Positions 1 to 8,769 are shown, numbered from the stretch's first letter. The stretch is 64,000 nucleotides of DNA from CAZUMW01 sp964621615 (GCA_964621615.1 CAZUMW010000009.1:1-64000); one strand, 5' to 3'. Notes: a model not told the origin generated them from the sequence alone. A program made the numbers and translations.

Positions 1-97
1 TCCACAATAAATGAAAGCATTGAGCAAAAGTCGGTTCGGGCGGGGGCCTTGCAGAGCACCGCCCGAACCGGCTTCGTACATTATTCTGGACACTACT
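1..97 (+). mobile_element. Miniature inverted-repeat element, copy 1 (left end cut by window)
   Basis: This copy matches those at 14837-14941 and 61270-61372 in the same orientation. It has a GC-rich hairpin core (arms TCGGTTCGGGCGG and CCGCCCGAACCGG) and a right end in GGACAC plus 4 nt. The first bases (CAAACGTG in the complete copies) lie outside the window. By analogy with the other copies the 10 bases at 98-107 (gatgtgcgat) should be the right-hand target duplication. It has no coding capacity. Confidence 0.85.
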
Positions 98-138
98 GAT
101 GTGCGATGATTTATCAGGCAGCGCTGCGTCAAAGCCGC

Positions 139-2265
139 TTACCTGTAACCTCGGGCGCTCTTTCTTTGCGTGAGCCTTTTTGTTGTCCACCAAACCCCGA
201 AAACAAGGGCTACCCCCAGGCCCGCGGCGCTAAGCGTGTTGAGCCAGCTTGGCTGTTCGACCGCTTTTATAAAGCGGTTTGTAAACAGCGTAATCATCAC
301 AATGCCCGGCAGCATGCCTAAGGCAGTGCCTGCCGTGAAATACCTTACGGAAATGCGGGATGCGCCGGCTGCAATGTTTACAACGGTAAAAGTCGCCACG
401 GGGATGGTGCGTATGAGTGCAACGGACAGAATTCCCCGCCCGGCCAGATGCCGGCCGAGACGATTGAGGCGCTTCCCGGCAATTGTGCGTACAGTGTTTT
501 TCCCCAGTTTTGAGCCTATAAAAAATGTGGTGAGCGCGCTCACAAGACAGCCAGCCCAGGAATAGACGACACCCCAAAAAGGGGAGTATACCATAGCGGT
601 AACTACGATAAGCAGTGTAACGGGTACCATTATGACGCCCCCGGCAACATAGGCCGCAACAACAATTGCCAACGAAAGGGGGTGACCGCTGATTGCATGC
701 GCCCATGCAGAGAAGTGTTCGCTTGCAATCCACTCTGGTAATTGACCCAGGCGCCAGAATGCGGCCAACGCAGCCAAAAAAAACAATACGCACAAAACTG
801 TGACTGCCCTTCGCGTCCGGCTCGGTTTGTCTTCATCCTCAACACACCGGTCCATCATGCGGTCGAATTCGATCGGTACTTCGGGATCCAGTATAGTGTG
901 GTCCTGCACAATGGAAGCCCCGTCTATGGGCGGAGCCCGCTGATAATCTATTGCCCGTAAGCTCCTGCCTGAAGAGGAGGACAGGTATTCGATTGCCCTG
1001 ATTACAGACGGCTGGTCGAAAAAGGCGCTGTTTGCGCTGTCGGCTGGGATTCCAAGATGCTCGGCAAGCAGCCGGTTTCGCAGACAGACAATCGCCGTGC
1101 GTGCCTTGGAATCATCTTGTGCCTCAACAGCCAGGTTGCACTCGGAGTCAAAGCCCATTGACCGGTTGCTCAAATTTGCCGAGCCGATCACTATGAGCTG
1201 ATCGTCGACAATCATAATTTTTGAATGCACGTATACAGATGTTTCGCCGTCCTCAAGGGCCGGATACAAAACCCGGAGCCGGTCCCGGCGATCGGCTGCG
1301 AACAGCCTTTCCAGAACCCGGGCCCGCAGCGAATCCATGGTGCTCTGCTCAAGCCAGCCGCTGGATTCCCGCGGGAGGACAATAACCATTTCCGGTCCAT
1401 TTTTTTCTGCAAGGCTTTTTTCAAGCGCCTCGGCTATAGCAGCAGAGGTCAGGTACTGGCTCTCAATATAAATTATCTGTTTCGCGGCCGCGATGCTGTC
1501 TTTATAGAGCTTCTCAACCTCCTGCACCCCCTGCCTCCCTTTATACGCGGGAAGCGTCCGGGAAATCGCCACCTGTATATCACGAAAATCGGGCGTATGC
1601 TTTTCCGGCCAGGGGTCATTGGATTCGCCTTGCTCTGCAGGGATACAATCCCCGGTTGCCCATTCCCAGCGGGCTCTGAATAATTCTGCCAGCGATTCGG
1701 CCGCATCTCCATCCACGAGCATTTGTATATCATGAAAGGGGCCGTATGGAGCGCTATCCGAGTTTTTTCGCCGGGGATCATGCAGGCGGTGCTCCGGGGT
1801 GTCCCAGCGGCTGTTCGACAAATCGAAGCCTCCGCAAAATGCGATACGGTTATCAATCACTACAAATTTCTGGTGTTGCGAAGCGCCAAGCGGGTGCTCA
1901 TCATCCAGATGGTAGTGAATTCGCCGGTGTGTTTTCCAGCCCAGATTCAGTACCGGAAGCCATTCGCGCTCTCTGACGTACAGCATGGGAAAATCCCAGT
2001 TTAACACATAGATATGCAAGCCGGGGGTGCCTTTAGCTTTTGCATTGAGAAAATCGCCGAGATTCGGACACCCGTTTGCGGAGTCAGCCCTTTTTAAAAG
2101 CTGAATACGGCTGTCGATGTCCCAGGCGGCAATGTATATGTTTTTTTGTGCCCGCTCAACCGCGTCCGCCAGCGATTCAAAATAGGCGGCTCCGTCTATC
2201 AAAAATGCAGCTCTCGAAGCACGGCGGATGCGCCAGCAATTGTGTCCTTCTTTAACGATAGTCAT
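139..2265 (-). CDS. Phospholipase D-like phosphatidyltransferase fused to a VTT (TVP38/DedA-type) membrane domain
   Basis: The N-terminal half has two phospholipase D motifs of the HxKx4D type (HQKFVVID and HSKIMIVDD), each followed by the usual GG/GSAN and S residues. This is the arrangement of cardiolipin synthases and bacterial PLDs that work on phospholipids at the membrane. The last ~200 residues form a multi-span hydrophobic domain of the VTT/TMEM64 type, which presumably anchors it or handles lipids. PLD-VTT fusions are a known architecture. The frame stays open to a GTG at 2301, but I prefer the ATG at 2265 because the conserved start (TIVKEGHNCWRI...) follows it directly. It is a single gene with no close operon partner. 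The substrate is not evident from sequence. Confidence 0.88.
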   Translation of the reverse strand: MTIVKEGHNCWRIRRASRAAFLIDGAAYFESLADAVERAQKNIYIAAWDIDSRIQLLKRADSANGCPNLGDFLNAKAKGTPGLHIYVLNWDFPMLYVREREWLPVLNLGWKTHRRIHYHLDDEHPLGASQHQKFVVIDNRIAFCGGFDLSNSRWDTPEHRLHDPRRKNSDSAPYGPFHDIQMLVDGDAAESLAELFRARWEWATGDCIPAEQGESNDPWPEKHTPDFRDIQVAISRTLPAYKGRQGVQEVEKLYKDSIAAAKQIIYIESQYLTSAAIAEALEKSLAEKNGPEMVIVLPRESSGWLEQSTMDSLRARVLERLFAADRRDRLRVLYPALEDGETSVYVHSKIMIVDDQLIVIGSANLSNRSMGFDSECNLAVEAQDDSKARTAIVCLRNRLLAEHLGIPADSANSAFFDQPSVIRAIEYLSSSSGRSLRAIDYQRAPPIDGASIVQDHTILDPEVPIEFDRMMDRCVEDEDKPSRTRRAVTVLCVLFFLAALAAFWRLGQLPEWIASEHFSAWAHAISGHPLSLAIVVAAYVAGGVIMVPVTLLIVVTAMVYSPFWGVVYSWAGCLVSALTTFFIGSKLGKNTVRTIAGKRLNRLGRHLAGRGILSVALIRTIPVATFTVVNIAAGASRISVRYFTAGTALGMLPGIVMITLFTNRFIKAVEQPSWLNTLSAAGLGVALVFGVWWTTKRLTQRKSARGYR

Positions 2266-2511
2266 TGCAGCTTCTGCGTACGTATTCTCGCTTCCCGGCA
2301 CGTATCCACACAGCGTGGGCGCTGCCGGGGGACATACCCGAACAGTGTTAACAGGGGCTCACCAGAATTTCATAATACAAAAGCGTCGGGAGTTCAACAA
2401 AAACAGGGACGCCAATGGCAATCTGGAGCGCATGCGCACAATTTCACAAGCGATGGGGCTGCCGGCGGCGGTTTTGAGTGCGCTATGGCGGGCAATGAAT
2501 GAATGTATATC

Positions 2512-2542
2512 AAAAGCAGTGGTCGGGGCGAGAGGATTTGAA
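2512..2542. repeat. tRNA-Pro 3'-end fragment, distal copy (putative att remnant)
   Basis: The 31 bases reproduce exactly the 3' end of the tRNA-Pro gene at 8596-8672 plus a few bases of its downstream flank, in the same orientation. The match stops inside the T arm and continues into unrelated sequence. With the copies at 3371-3414 and 8584-8627 it forms a set of three direct repeats, as expected from repeated site-specific integration into a tRNA 3' end. The wider gap 2266-2693 otherwise holds only the dyad upstream of hicA. Confidence 0.8.
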
Positions 2543-2642
2543 GCTTCACCTCTTCCAAGAAATACAGGCTATTCGATATTGTTAAAAAATTTCCAGATTT
2601 TAACACACAGTCGGTGGTGTAAAAAATGTACAATTGATACTT

Positions 2643-2662
2643 TGCAACTAAATACGGTTGCA
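2643..2662. promoter_or_regulatory. Dyad symmetry upstream of hicAB (putative HicB operator)
   Basis: TGCAAC and GTTGCA are exact inverted 6-mers separated by 8 bases, ending 31 bases before the hicA start. HicB antitoxins with ribbon-helix-helix domains bind such palindromes to autorepress their operon, so this is the likely operator. The site is seen; its role is inferred. Confidence 0.5.
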
Positions 2663-2693
2663 TAATTGCTGAAAATGTTTTATTTTTTGCAGT

Positions 2694-2948
2694 ATGAGCA
2701 AACGGGAAAAACATCTGGAACGCCTTAGAAACAGACCCAAAGATGTTACCTGGACAGAGCTGACCACGGTGCTGAAACAGTTGGGGTATCGCGAAATCAA
2801 AGCCGGTAAAACCGGCGGTTCAAGACGAAAGTTTGTTCACCCCAGTGCACCGCCAATCATACTGCACAAACCGCATCCGGGGAATATCATCAAAACGTAT
2901 GTTATAGACGATATTCTCGAAATGCTTGTCAGGGAGGGAATGGTATGA
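2694..2948 (+). CDS. hicA: HicA-family mRNA interferase toxin
   Basis: The 84-residue protein has the HicA double-stranded-RNA-binding-like fold signature: an N-terminal helix region (WTELTTVLKQLGY), a GGSRRKF turn and the late HKPHPGN motif typical of the longer HicA variant. HicA toxins cleave mRNA and stop translation until neutralised by HicB. The stop overlaps the start of hicB by 4 bases, so the pair is translationally coupled, toxin first. The pair sits exactly between two tRNA-Pro 3'-end repeats, which suggests it arrived as a cassette. The His usually called catalytic is not in the classical GSHxxF position here. The family assignment is firm; activity is not shown. Confidence 0.88.
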   Translation: MSKREKHLERLRNRPKDVTWTELTTVLKQLGYREIKAGKTGGSRRKFVHPSAPPIILHKPHPGNIIKTYVIDDILEMLVREGMV

Positions 2949-3283
2949 AAGATATGATGAGCTATAAAGGTTATTTCGGTTCCGTTCACTACAGCGACGA
3001 TGACAAGGTTTTTCACGGTAAGCTGGAATTTGTTCGGGCTTTGGTCACCTATGAGGGCACAGATGTCACGTCGCTGCAAAAAGCGTTCAGGGAAGCCGTC
3101 GATGATTATCTTGAGCTTTGCCGGCAGGAAAATACAGAACCGGAGAAACCGTTCAAGGGGACGTTTAATGTTCGAACGGGTGCCGACCTGCACCGCCGTG
3201 CTGCTCTGTATGCGAAAGACCACGGCGTGCAGTTGAATAAAGTTGTGACCGATGCCCTTGAACATTTTTTAAAAGGCCCTTGA
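2945..3283 (+). CDS. hicB: HicB-family antitoxin
   Basis: The 112-residue protein has the two-part HicB layout. The N-terminal partially degraded RNase H-like domain (YKGYFGSVHYSDDDKVFHGKL followed by the LQKAFREAVDDYLE helix) binds and blocks HicA. The C-terminal ribbon-helix-helix region (GTFNVRTGADLHRRAALYAKDHG) binds the operator. It starts within the last codons of hicA. The operator candidate lies at 2643-2662. It completes a standard type II toxin-antitoxin operon. Confidence 0.88.
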   Translation: MKDMMSYKGYFGSVHYSDDDKVFHGKLEFVRALVTYEGTDVTSLQKAFREAVDDYLELCRQENTEPEKPFKGTFNVRTGADLHRRAALYAKDHGVQLNKVVTDALEHFLKGP

Positions 3284-3370
3284 AAAGAGGGAGGCTTTTG
3301 CTGCATGAGACCGGTGACGGTTTGCCGGCGGTTGTTTGAAGGGTAAAAATTGGCTAAGTTATTGAATTAA

Positions 3371-3414
<44 letters not shown>

Positions 3415-3542
3415 GTATTTGCAACTGTTTAAAACAGCTTATATTATTTTGTGTTTTTCAAAAAAGTGACGGTCGGGTGACGAAATTCGGCAGCGGCCGG
3501 TCATTCAGCAAGGGGGTTGCAAATCGAAAAATGCTGCTTTGA

Positions 3543-3719
3543 TTAGGCACTTTTTTGCTTGGATTTTGGTTTGCGAGCAGGCATTGCCATTCGGTTTCGC
3601 TCCGTCTTTTCCTGCCGCTTGAGAATATCTTCAAAGATTGCATCCGGGTCATGCTTAAACTTGGATGCATATTGTTCTCTCAATTGGCGGGTTTCTTTTA
3701 TGATCGGATCTTGCCACAT
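3543..3719 (-). CDS. Small charged protein paired with PIN toxin (putative antitoxin)
   Basis: A 58-codon frame begins ATG TGG CAA GAT CCG (MWQDPIIKETRQLREQY) and ends in a Lys-rich tail. It starts 6 bases after the stop of the PIN gene, on the same strand. Short proteins beginning MWxDPIVxExRxxRExxA are, from memory, common next to PIN-domain genes of this type and are taken to be the antitoxin partner. The central part (FKHDPDAIFEDILKRQE) is predicted helical. The order is toxin first. The function is inferred from length, charge and position. Confidence 0.68.
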   Translation of the reverse strand: MWQDPIIKETRQLREQYASKFKHDPDAIFEDILKRQEKTERNRMAMPARKPKSKQKSA

Positions 3720-3725
3720 AACAAT

Positions 3726-4199
3726 TCAACCCTCCATCAATTCTTGAGGTGTACATATCGTGGGTGGCTCATAGCCGTGTTTGCGACATATCTCCTCAAC
3801 CTGAGGGCGCATCACTGCATTAGCAATATGCGTACAATTCCAGGTGAGCAGAAAATCCATTCCATTGACGGCTGCAACAGCTATGTGAAATGCGTCGATT
3901 GCAGCACCTTTTGGAATAGGCCCTTCAGCAATCAATGCCTTACCCAATTTTCTTACTTCTTCAGTAACATCTAATTCTGAAATCCCTTCAATCGCATCCA
4001 ATCGACGTGCAGAGGCTTCGGAATCACCCTGGGATAATTCGGCAACAACAAATTCAGATATGAAAACGTCAAACTCCACTCTGCGATTCTCCCACCATTC
4101 GGTTGTCGTGTTTTGATTTGCCATTGCCCGCAAGTCATTAGTGGGCCTTGCGGTTAAATAGCTCAGAATTGAAGTCTCAAGATAAATTTTTTGTTTCAT
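3726..4199 (-). CDS. PIN-domain (VapC-like) ribonuclease toxin
   Basis: The 157-residue protein has PIN features: an N-terminal acidic residue in YLETSILSYL, a central acidic cluster, AIDAFHIAVA near the middle-end and LLTWNCTHIAN close to the C-terminus. It ends in a PTICTPQELM motif, which I recall as common in this PIN subfamily. PIN toxins are Mg-dependent RNases held in check by a small antitoxin, here probably the 58-aa protein 6 bases downstream. The unit is more AT-rich than the helicase genes beside it, consistent with a separate origin. It sits inside the 3371-8627 segment bounded by tRNA-Pro repeats. Confidence 0.85.
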   Translation of the reverse strand: MKQKIYLETSILSYLTARPTNDLRAMANQNTTTEWWENRRVEFDVFISEFVVAELSQGDSEASARRLDAIEGISELDVTEEVRKLGKALIAEGPIPKGAAIDAFHIAVAAVNGMDFLLTWNCTHIANAVMRPQVEEICRKHGYEPPTICTPQELMEG

Positions 4200-4441
4200 A
4201 CGATTGCTTACTGAACAGAGGCGGATCTCAGGGGTGCGTTTGCTAAAATAAAACTACAAAATCTATTTGGCTTTGCAATGGCGAAAACGTAAAATTAACA
4301 ACAGACTGCCAAGGAAAATATTTAAATTATATTTGTATAATATAGAAGACAAAAACATTAAAGTCAACTCGAACGCGCAATAGGCGCAACAGAAAAAAAC
4401 CAAACAGAATCAGGCAGTTGTCCTTATAAAAAACGGCCGCG

Positions 4442-5575
4442 TTATGCTTTTATATAGAATCCTCGAGACATGCTTTTTACCCGGCCCTGCTTCTTGAGAG
4501 CGGCAACAGCGCTCCATACCTGCCTGTCAGAAAGGCCGGTCTTCATAACCAGCGCGGCCGTATCAACGCCTTTCCTGCTGCGGCTTTTTTTGATAACGGA
4601 AAAAACTGTTTCAGCCACCGTCATCTTTGCCGGCTTGCCGGCAGCCATTTCACCGGCATCACTTTGGGCACCACCTTTTTGGGGGCTGGATTGTATCGCC
4701 TGTGGTTCTCTAGATTTTCCGGGCGAGCCCCTTTTGGCCTTTGCTTTGGGATTCTGTGTTTTTTTGCCTGCACGCGCCTTCCTCGAAGCCGAATCAGCAC
4801 CCCCTGCTCTTTTGGATTGATCTGATAGTGATAGGCCGGCATCAAAATCATCGTCCATGTCTATGCCGAACACATCTGAAAGGTCGGCATCATCAAGAAC
4901 ACGTTTGCTTTTCCTGCCCGCCTTATCGAGAAGACTGCGAGTATTATCCTGCACCGCCTGCGATACGAGATCCTGCACGTCGACTTTCCGGAGCTTGAAA
5001 AACAGAGCCGGGGCTTCATCCAGCCGCGCCCCGATACCGTACAGGGCCGCAGCCACATGCTTGCACATGTCGGCCCAGTCCGGGCAGCTGCAGGAAAATG
5101 CGATCTCTTTCGGCGCGGGAAACATTCCAGTGCCCCTGGCCATGAACAGCTCGCCTAGAGCCTTGGGAAACTTTCCCGAAAGCAGTTCCTGAAGAGAATC
5201 CAGCTGCCCCGCGCACTCCCGCGTCAAATCCTTCCAGGCGTTCCTGCTCATTCCCTGTATCTTAATCGTTACGGCATACGGCTTTGAGCGTCTTCCCTGC
5301 ACAAGGGCCTGCACTTCGCCCGCATCTATTTGCAGGTCCAGCACCGCTCCGTGCCGCACATAGCTTCGGCCCCGGCCGATGCGGTTGCTGTAATCGGCAT
5401 AGCGCTCCAGGTTGGCGTTCCATGACTTGCCCCACCAGGTTGTGGCTATAGCGCGTCCATCAATAAAAACAGGGGCGATGCCGGGATTCTTTCTCCTGAT
5501 CTGCTCCAGCTTCCTGGCTGCTTTCGCCCTTTTTTCTCCTACCGTCTCGTAGCGCTCATATTCCCAAAAGCTCAT
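4442..5575 (-). CDS. SWIM zinc-finger protein with C-terminal winged-helix-like region
   Basis: Residues 162-173 carry the SWIM motif C162-x-C164-x6-C171-x-H173 (CSCPDWADMCKH), a zinc-binding module for DNA or protein contact. The N-terminal part (GIAPVFIDGRAIATTWWGKSWN) is typical of the SWIM proteins that travel with SNF2 helicases. Residues ~240-320 are a low-complexity Lys/Ala/Gly-rich linker. The last ~60 residues (VDTAALVMKTGLSDRQVWSAVAALKK) look like a winged helix-turn-helix. The start is supported by AGAGGAG 7 bases upstream. It lies 15 bases after the SNF2 gene, so the two form an operon. The exact process served by the pair is unknown; chromatin-like remodelling or repair is the usual guess. 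Confidence 0.85.
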   Translation of the reverse strand: MSFWEYERYETVGEKRAKAARKLEQIRRKNPGIAPVFIDGRAIATTWWGKSWNANLERYADYSNRIGRGRSYVRHGAVLDLQIDAGEVQALVQGRRSKPYAVTIKIQGMSRNAWKDLTRECAGQLDSLQELLSGKFPKALGELFMARGTGMFPAPKEIAFSCSCPDWADMCKHVAAALYGIGARLDEAPALFFKLRKVDVQDLVSQAVQDNTRSLLDKAGRKSKRVLDDADLSDVFGIDMDDDFDAGLSLSDQSKRAGGADSASRKARAGKKTQNPKAKAKRGSPGKSREPQAIQSSPQKGGAQSDAGEMAAGKPAKMTVAETVFSVIKKSRSRKGVDTAALVMKTGLSDRQVWSAVAALKKQGRVKSMSRGFYIKA

Positions 5576-5590
5576 AGCTGTCTCCTCTGG

Positions 5591-8260
5591 CTATATTGTC
5601 AATTTGAAGAGATCCAGAATCTCGTCATTATTCATCTCCGTTATCCAGGCCTCGCCGGTTTCGGCGATAATTTCCCGCGACAGCCCGGACTTTTCCTCAA
5701 GCATCCTGTCTATTCTCTCTTCCACGGTCCCCCTGGTCAGAAACTTGTGCACAACAACATTCTTTTTCTGGCCGATTCTGAAGGCCCGGTCAGTGGCCTG
5801 ATTCTCAACGGCAGGGTTCCACCAGCGGTCAAAGTGGATAACGTGGTTGGCTGCGGTCAGGTTCAGCCCCACGCCGCCGGCCTTTAAGGAAAGCACCATA
5901 AAAGGAACATGCTCGTCGCTTTGGAAGCGTTCAATAATTTTCTTTCTTTTGCCCACCGGCACGCTCCCGTGCAGCACCAGCCCCGGCCGCCCGAATATGC
6001 CTGCCAGATAATAGCACAGGGGGCCGGTCATTTCCTTAAACTGCGTGAACACCAGCGCCTTTTCCCGCTTTTCGCAGATCGTCCCGCATATGTCTCGCAG
6101 GCGGCCGAACTTGCCGCTGTCGTTTTCCGGGTATTCGCCGGTGCCGAGGTACTGGTCGGGATGGTTGCAAAGCTGTTTGAATTTTATCAGAGCAGAAAGC
6201 ACCATCCCCTTGCGCTGAATTCCCTCCGCCGCTTCTATGGCTTCTTTTAAATCGCGGATCAGTTTATCATACAGCACCACCTGTTTCCTGGAAAGCGGCG
6301 CATAGGTTTTCATCTCCACCTTCTCCGGCAAATCGGCAATGACCGTTCTGTCTGTTTTCAAGCGCCGGAGAATGTAGGGCTTGATAAGGTTTCGCAGCCG
6401 CCCGTAGCCGTCCGGACGGTCTTTGAGGCTTTTAGCAAACCGTCCGAACTCCGTCCGGTTACCCAGCAGGCCGGGGTTGATAAAATCAAACAGCGACCAC
6501 AGGTCCGCGAGCCGGTTTTCAATGGGCGTTCCGGTCATAATGACCCTGTTGTCCGCCTTCAGTTTTTTAATCGCACGTGTCTGCCTGGTGCCCGGGTTTT
6601 TGATGGCCTGGGCTTCATCCAGAATAACATAGCCCCAAGCATAGGACTGCAGCCATTCATATTTCTGTGCCATGGTGTATGTTGTAATGACGAGGTCAAG
6701 CCCGTCCAGTTCTTTCTTGCCCGGGGTTTTGAGCCCTTTCTCGCGGTGGGCATCTGGATGGGCCACTAAATAGGTGAGGCTGGGGGAAAACCGTTCAATT
6801 TCACCGGTCCAGTTGGCAATCAGTGAGGCCGGTATCACCAGCAAACTGGCCTTGCCCGTTCCCCGAGACTTCAAAACACTCAAAAAGCCAAGAAGCTGAA
6901 CCGTTTTACCAAGGCCCATATCATCGGCCAGGCAGGCACCCAGCTTGAGAGTGTCCAAAAAACACAGCCAGTTGAGTCCTGTCTGCTGATAGCCCCTCAG
7001 ACGGGCTTTAAAACCGCGGCCCGGCTTTACCTCGGAAAGCCGTCCGGCGCCGCGCAGCTTTTGCATGACCGATCCAAGCCACTCACCGTGTGCTACGGTT
7101 GCTTCTGCGTCGAGATCATTGTCTCCCAACAGCTGTTCCGGGTTCATCTGCAGCCGCAGGGCGTCCCGAAGGCTCAGCCCGCTTTCCCCCGCCAGCACCT
7201 TTGCCTTTTCATAAGCATCAAGTGTCTGCCGCAGCTTTTCCGGATCCACGGCCACCCACTTGTTTTTGATGAAAGCAAGCCCTTCGGATTCCTCCAGCAG
7301 CTTTTGCGCCTCGGCTTCCGAAATCGGCGTGTCGCCTAAAAGCATCCCGGGATTGAAATCCAGAATCGCATCCATGCCCATAACCGACGGCTGTGAATCT
7401 CCAATAGTTACGCTCAGCCGAGGGCCCGATGCCCGGCCCTTCCACCAGTCCGGAATCCGGCACAGGATTCCCGCTTCCTCGTAGACGGAGACTTCCTTGA
7501 GAAACGTAAACGCTTCGGCAGGCGACCATGAAAGCGGGTGAAACAGCTCACCGGTTTCAAGCATCTCCGCAATCAGGGCACTTTTTCCTGCAGCGGCATG
7601 AACGGTGGTGAGAAGCTCGAGGAGCCTGGCCTCGTCGCTGCCGTACTCCTGCAGGGCGTGCTTCAGCGGCAGATGTTTCGATTGGCCCCGCTTGTTCAGC
7701 CGCGTGGAATAGGTCGCCAGAAAAGCAAAGGGCACGTCGGCGTTTTTGTTTTCAACCAGATGGAAAAAAACCCGGCCCACCAGATGCACGTCAGGGCTGT
7801 AGCTGCCGACAAAGCTCTCAACCGTGCCGTCATACTCTTTAATCTCCCGCGAAAACTCCCGGCCGATCTCCAGCCACACGCTGCTTAACAGTTCCGGGCC
7901 AAGATATTCAGCTCCGGCCATCATGGGAGCACAGTCCAGCGTGTGCCGGATCTCATCTTCCTCAAGCATGATCTCGGCCTTATGCCGCAGGATCTCCAGG
8001 TCCGGCGTCCGGAGCAGTTTCCGGACAAACAAACCCGCGAATGTGCGCCAGTACTCAAGAGAAGGGTGAAGTGGAACATCCCTGTCGCAAAAGCCCAAAA
8101 ACAAAAGCGCGCCGCCCGGCGAAGAGACAAAGCGCCGGTGTATTTCAGCCTGCAGAAGGCGGCTGCTTTTTATCGGAACGGTTCCGGTTTCAGGATCAGC
8201 CCATTCAAGATGAAGACCGCCGGCCGGCATCACAACAGCATGTAATTCCTGATTCGACAT
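5591..8260 (-). CDS. SNF2/HepA-family ATP-dependent helicase
   Basis: The C-terminal ~500 residues hold a complete SNF2 motor. Walker A is DDMGLGKTVQ, Walker B is DEAQ, and motif III-like TGTPIENRLADLWSL is present. The helicase C domain has LVFTQFKEM, GGVGLNLTAA and the arginine finger region DRAFRIGQ. The long N-terminal half is family-specific and of unknown fold. I place the start at the ATG at 8260 (MSNQELHAV); the frame continues upstream to 8419, but that part crosses a run of nine G and lacks protein-like composition. It is followed 15 bases later by its SWIM partner. SNF2-SWIM pairs are widespread in bacteria without a settled role. The pair sits in a tRNA-bounded segment. Confidence 0.9.
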   Translation of the reverse strand: MSNQELHAVVMPAGGLHLEWADPETGTVPIKSSRLLQAEIHRRFVSSPGGALLFLGFCDRDVPLHPSLEYWRTFAGLFVRKLLRTPDLEILRHKAEIMLEEDEIRHTLDCAPMMAGAEYLGPELLSSVWLEIGREFSREIKEYDGTVESFVGSYSPDVHLVGRVFFHLVENKNADVPFAFLATYSTRLNKRGQSKHLPLKHALQEYGSDEARLLELLTTVHAAAGKSALIAEMLETGELFHPLSWSPAEAFTFLKEVSVYEEAGILCRIPDWWKGRASGPRLSVTIGDSQPSVMGMDAILDFNPGMLLGDTPISEAEAQKLLEESEGLAFIKNKWVAVDPEKLRQTLDAYEKAKVLAGESGLSLRDALRLQMNPEQLLGDNDLDAEATVAHGEWLGSVMQKLRGAGRLSEVKPGRGFKARLRGYQQTGLNWLCFLDTLKLGACLADDMGLGKTVQLLGFLSVLKSRGTGKASLLVIPASLIANWTGEIERFSPSLTYLVAHPDAHREKGLKTPGKKELDGLDLVITTYTMAQKYEWLQSYAWGYVILDEAQAIKNPGTRQTRAIKKLKADNRVIMTGTPIENRLADLWSLFDFINPGLLGNRTEFGRFAKSLKDRPDGYGRLRNLIKPYILRRLKTDRTVIADLPEKVEMKTYAPLSRKQVVLYDKLIRDLKEAIEAAEGIQRKGMVLSALIKFKQLCNHPDQYLGTGEYPENDSGKFGRLRDICGTICEKREKALVFTQFKEMTGPLCYYLAGIFGRPGLVLHGSVPVGKRKKIIERFQSDEHVPFMVLSLKAGGVGLNLTAANHVIHFDRWWNPAVENQATDRAFRIGQKKNVVVHKFLTRGTVEERIDRMLEEKSGLSREIIAETGEAWITEMNNDEILDLFKLTI

Positions 8261-8583
8261 GGTACGATTATCGGTAGACCCGGGGGGGGGTATACATAAA
8301 ACATTGTTTTTTGCTTTACACCAGCCCTGACCAAACCAAATGCCGTGATTGCTACTGCAGAAATTTCGGCATCTGATATTTCGCAACATACTATATAAGA
8401 ACCTCCCACGAGTCAACAAAGGCTATATGCTATAGGATAAATGCTACCGGCAAGCCATGTCACTCAAAAACGGTGTTGGCGGGATTGAAAACAAGTGCTT
8501 TTCAAGCAAAAATCAGTGTTGCTTGAGTGACGGTGTTTTTGAGTATTTCTGAGGGTATCGGCAAGCATAACATGCTGAAATAG
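8261..8583. other. Gene-free stretch with poly-G tract and repeated/inverted modules
   Basis: This stretch between the helicase start and the tRNA-Pro repeat holds a G9 run (8282-8290). It also has an inverted 7-mer (CAAGCAA at 8503-8509 with TTGCTTG at 8519-8525). Two related blocks (8461-8477 and 8525-8544) share GTCACTCAA/GAGTGACGGTG-type words in both orientations. GGCAAGC occurs on both sides (near 8450 and 8560). No reading frame is convincing. It could contain recombinase arm sites, given its place next to the attachment repeat. Confidence 0.4.
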
Positions 8584-8672
<89 letters not shown>

Positions 8673-8769
8673 CCGTACCTCGGTGAGAATAATTCAAACT
8701 AAATAGCATAAATGCGCATCTGAAGCAACAGCAATGTCGCTGCAGCGGCGGAAGGGCAGGGGGTGTATC

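Noticed and set aside
2228..2665. Plus-strand frame between the PLD gene and hicA
   Set aside because: It is mostly antisense to the PLD start, crosses the tRNA repeat and has no motif or ribosome site.
3458..3670. 70-codon minus-strand frame next to the PIN gene
   Set aside because: It overlaps the 58-codon antitoxin candidate in another frame, and the 58-codon frame has the better start position and family resemblance.
8261..8419. N-terminal extension of the SNF2 helicase frame
   Set aside because: The sequence crosses a G9 run and has low protein-likeness; the start at 8260 gives the conserved N-terminus.
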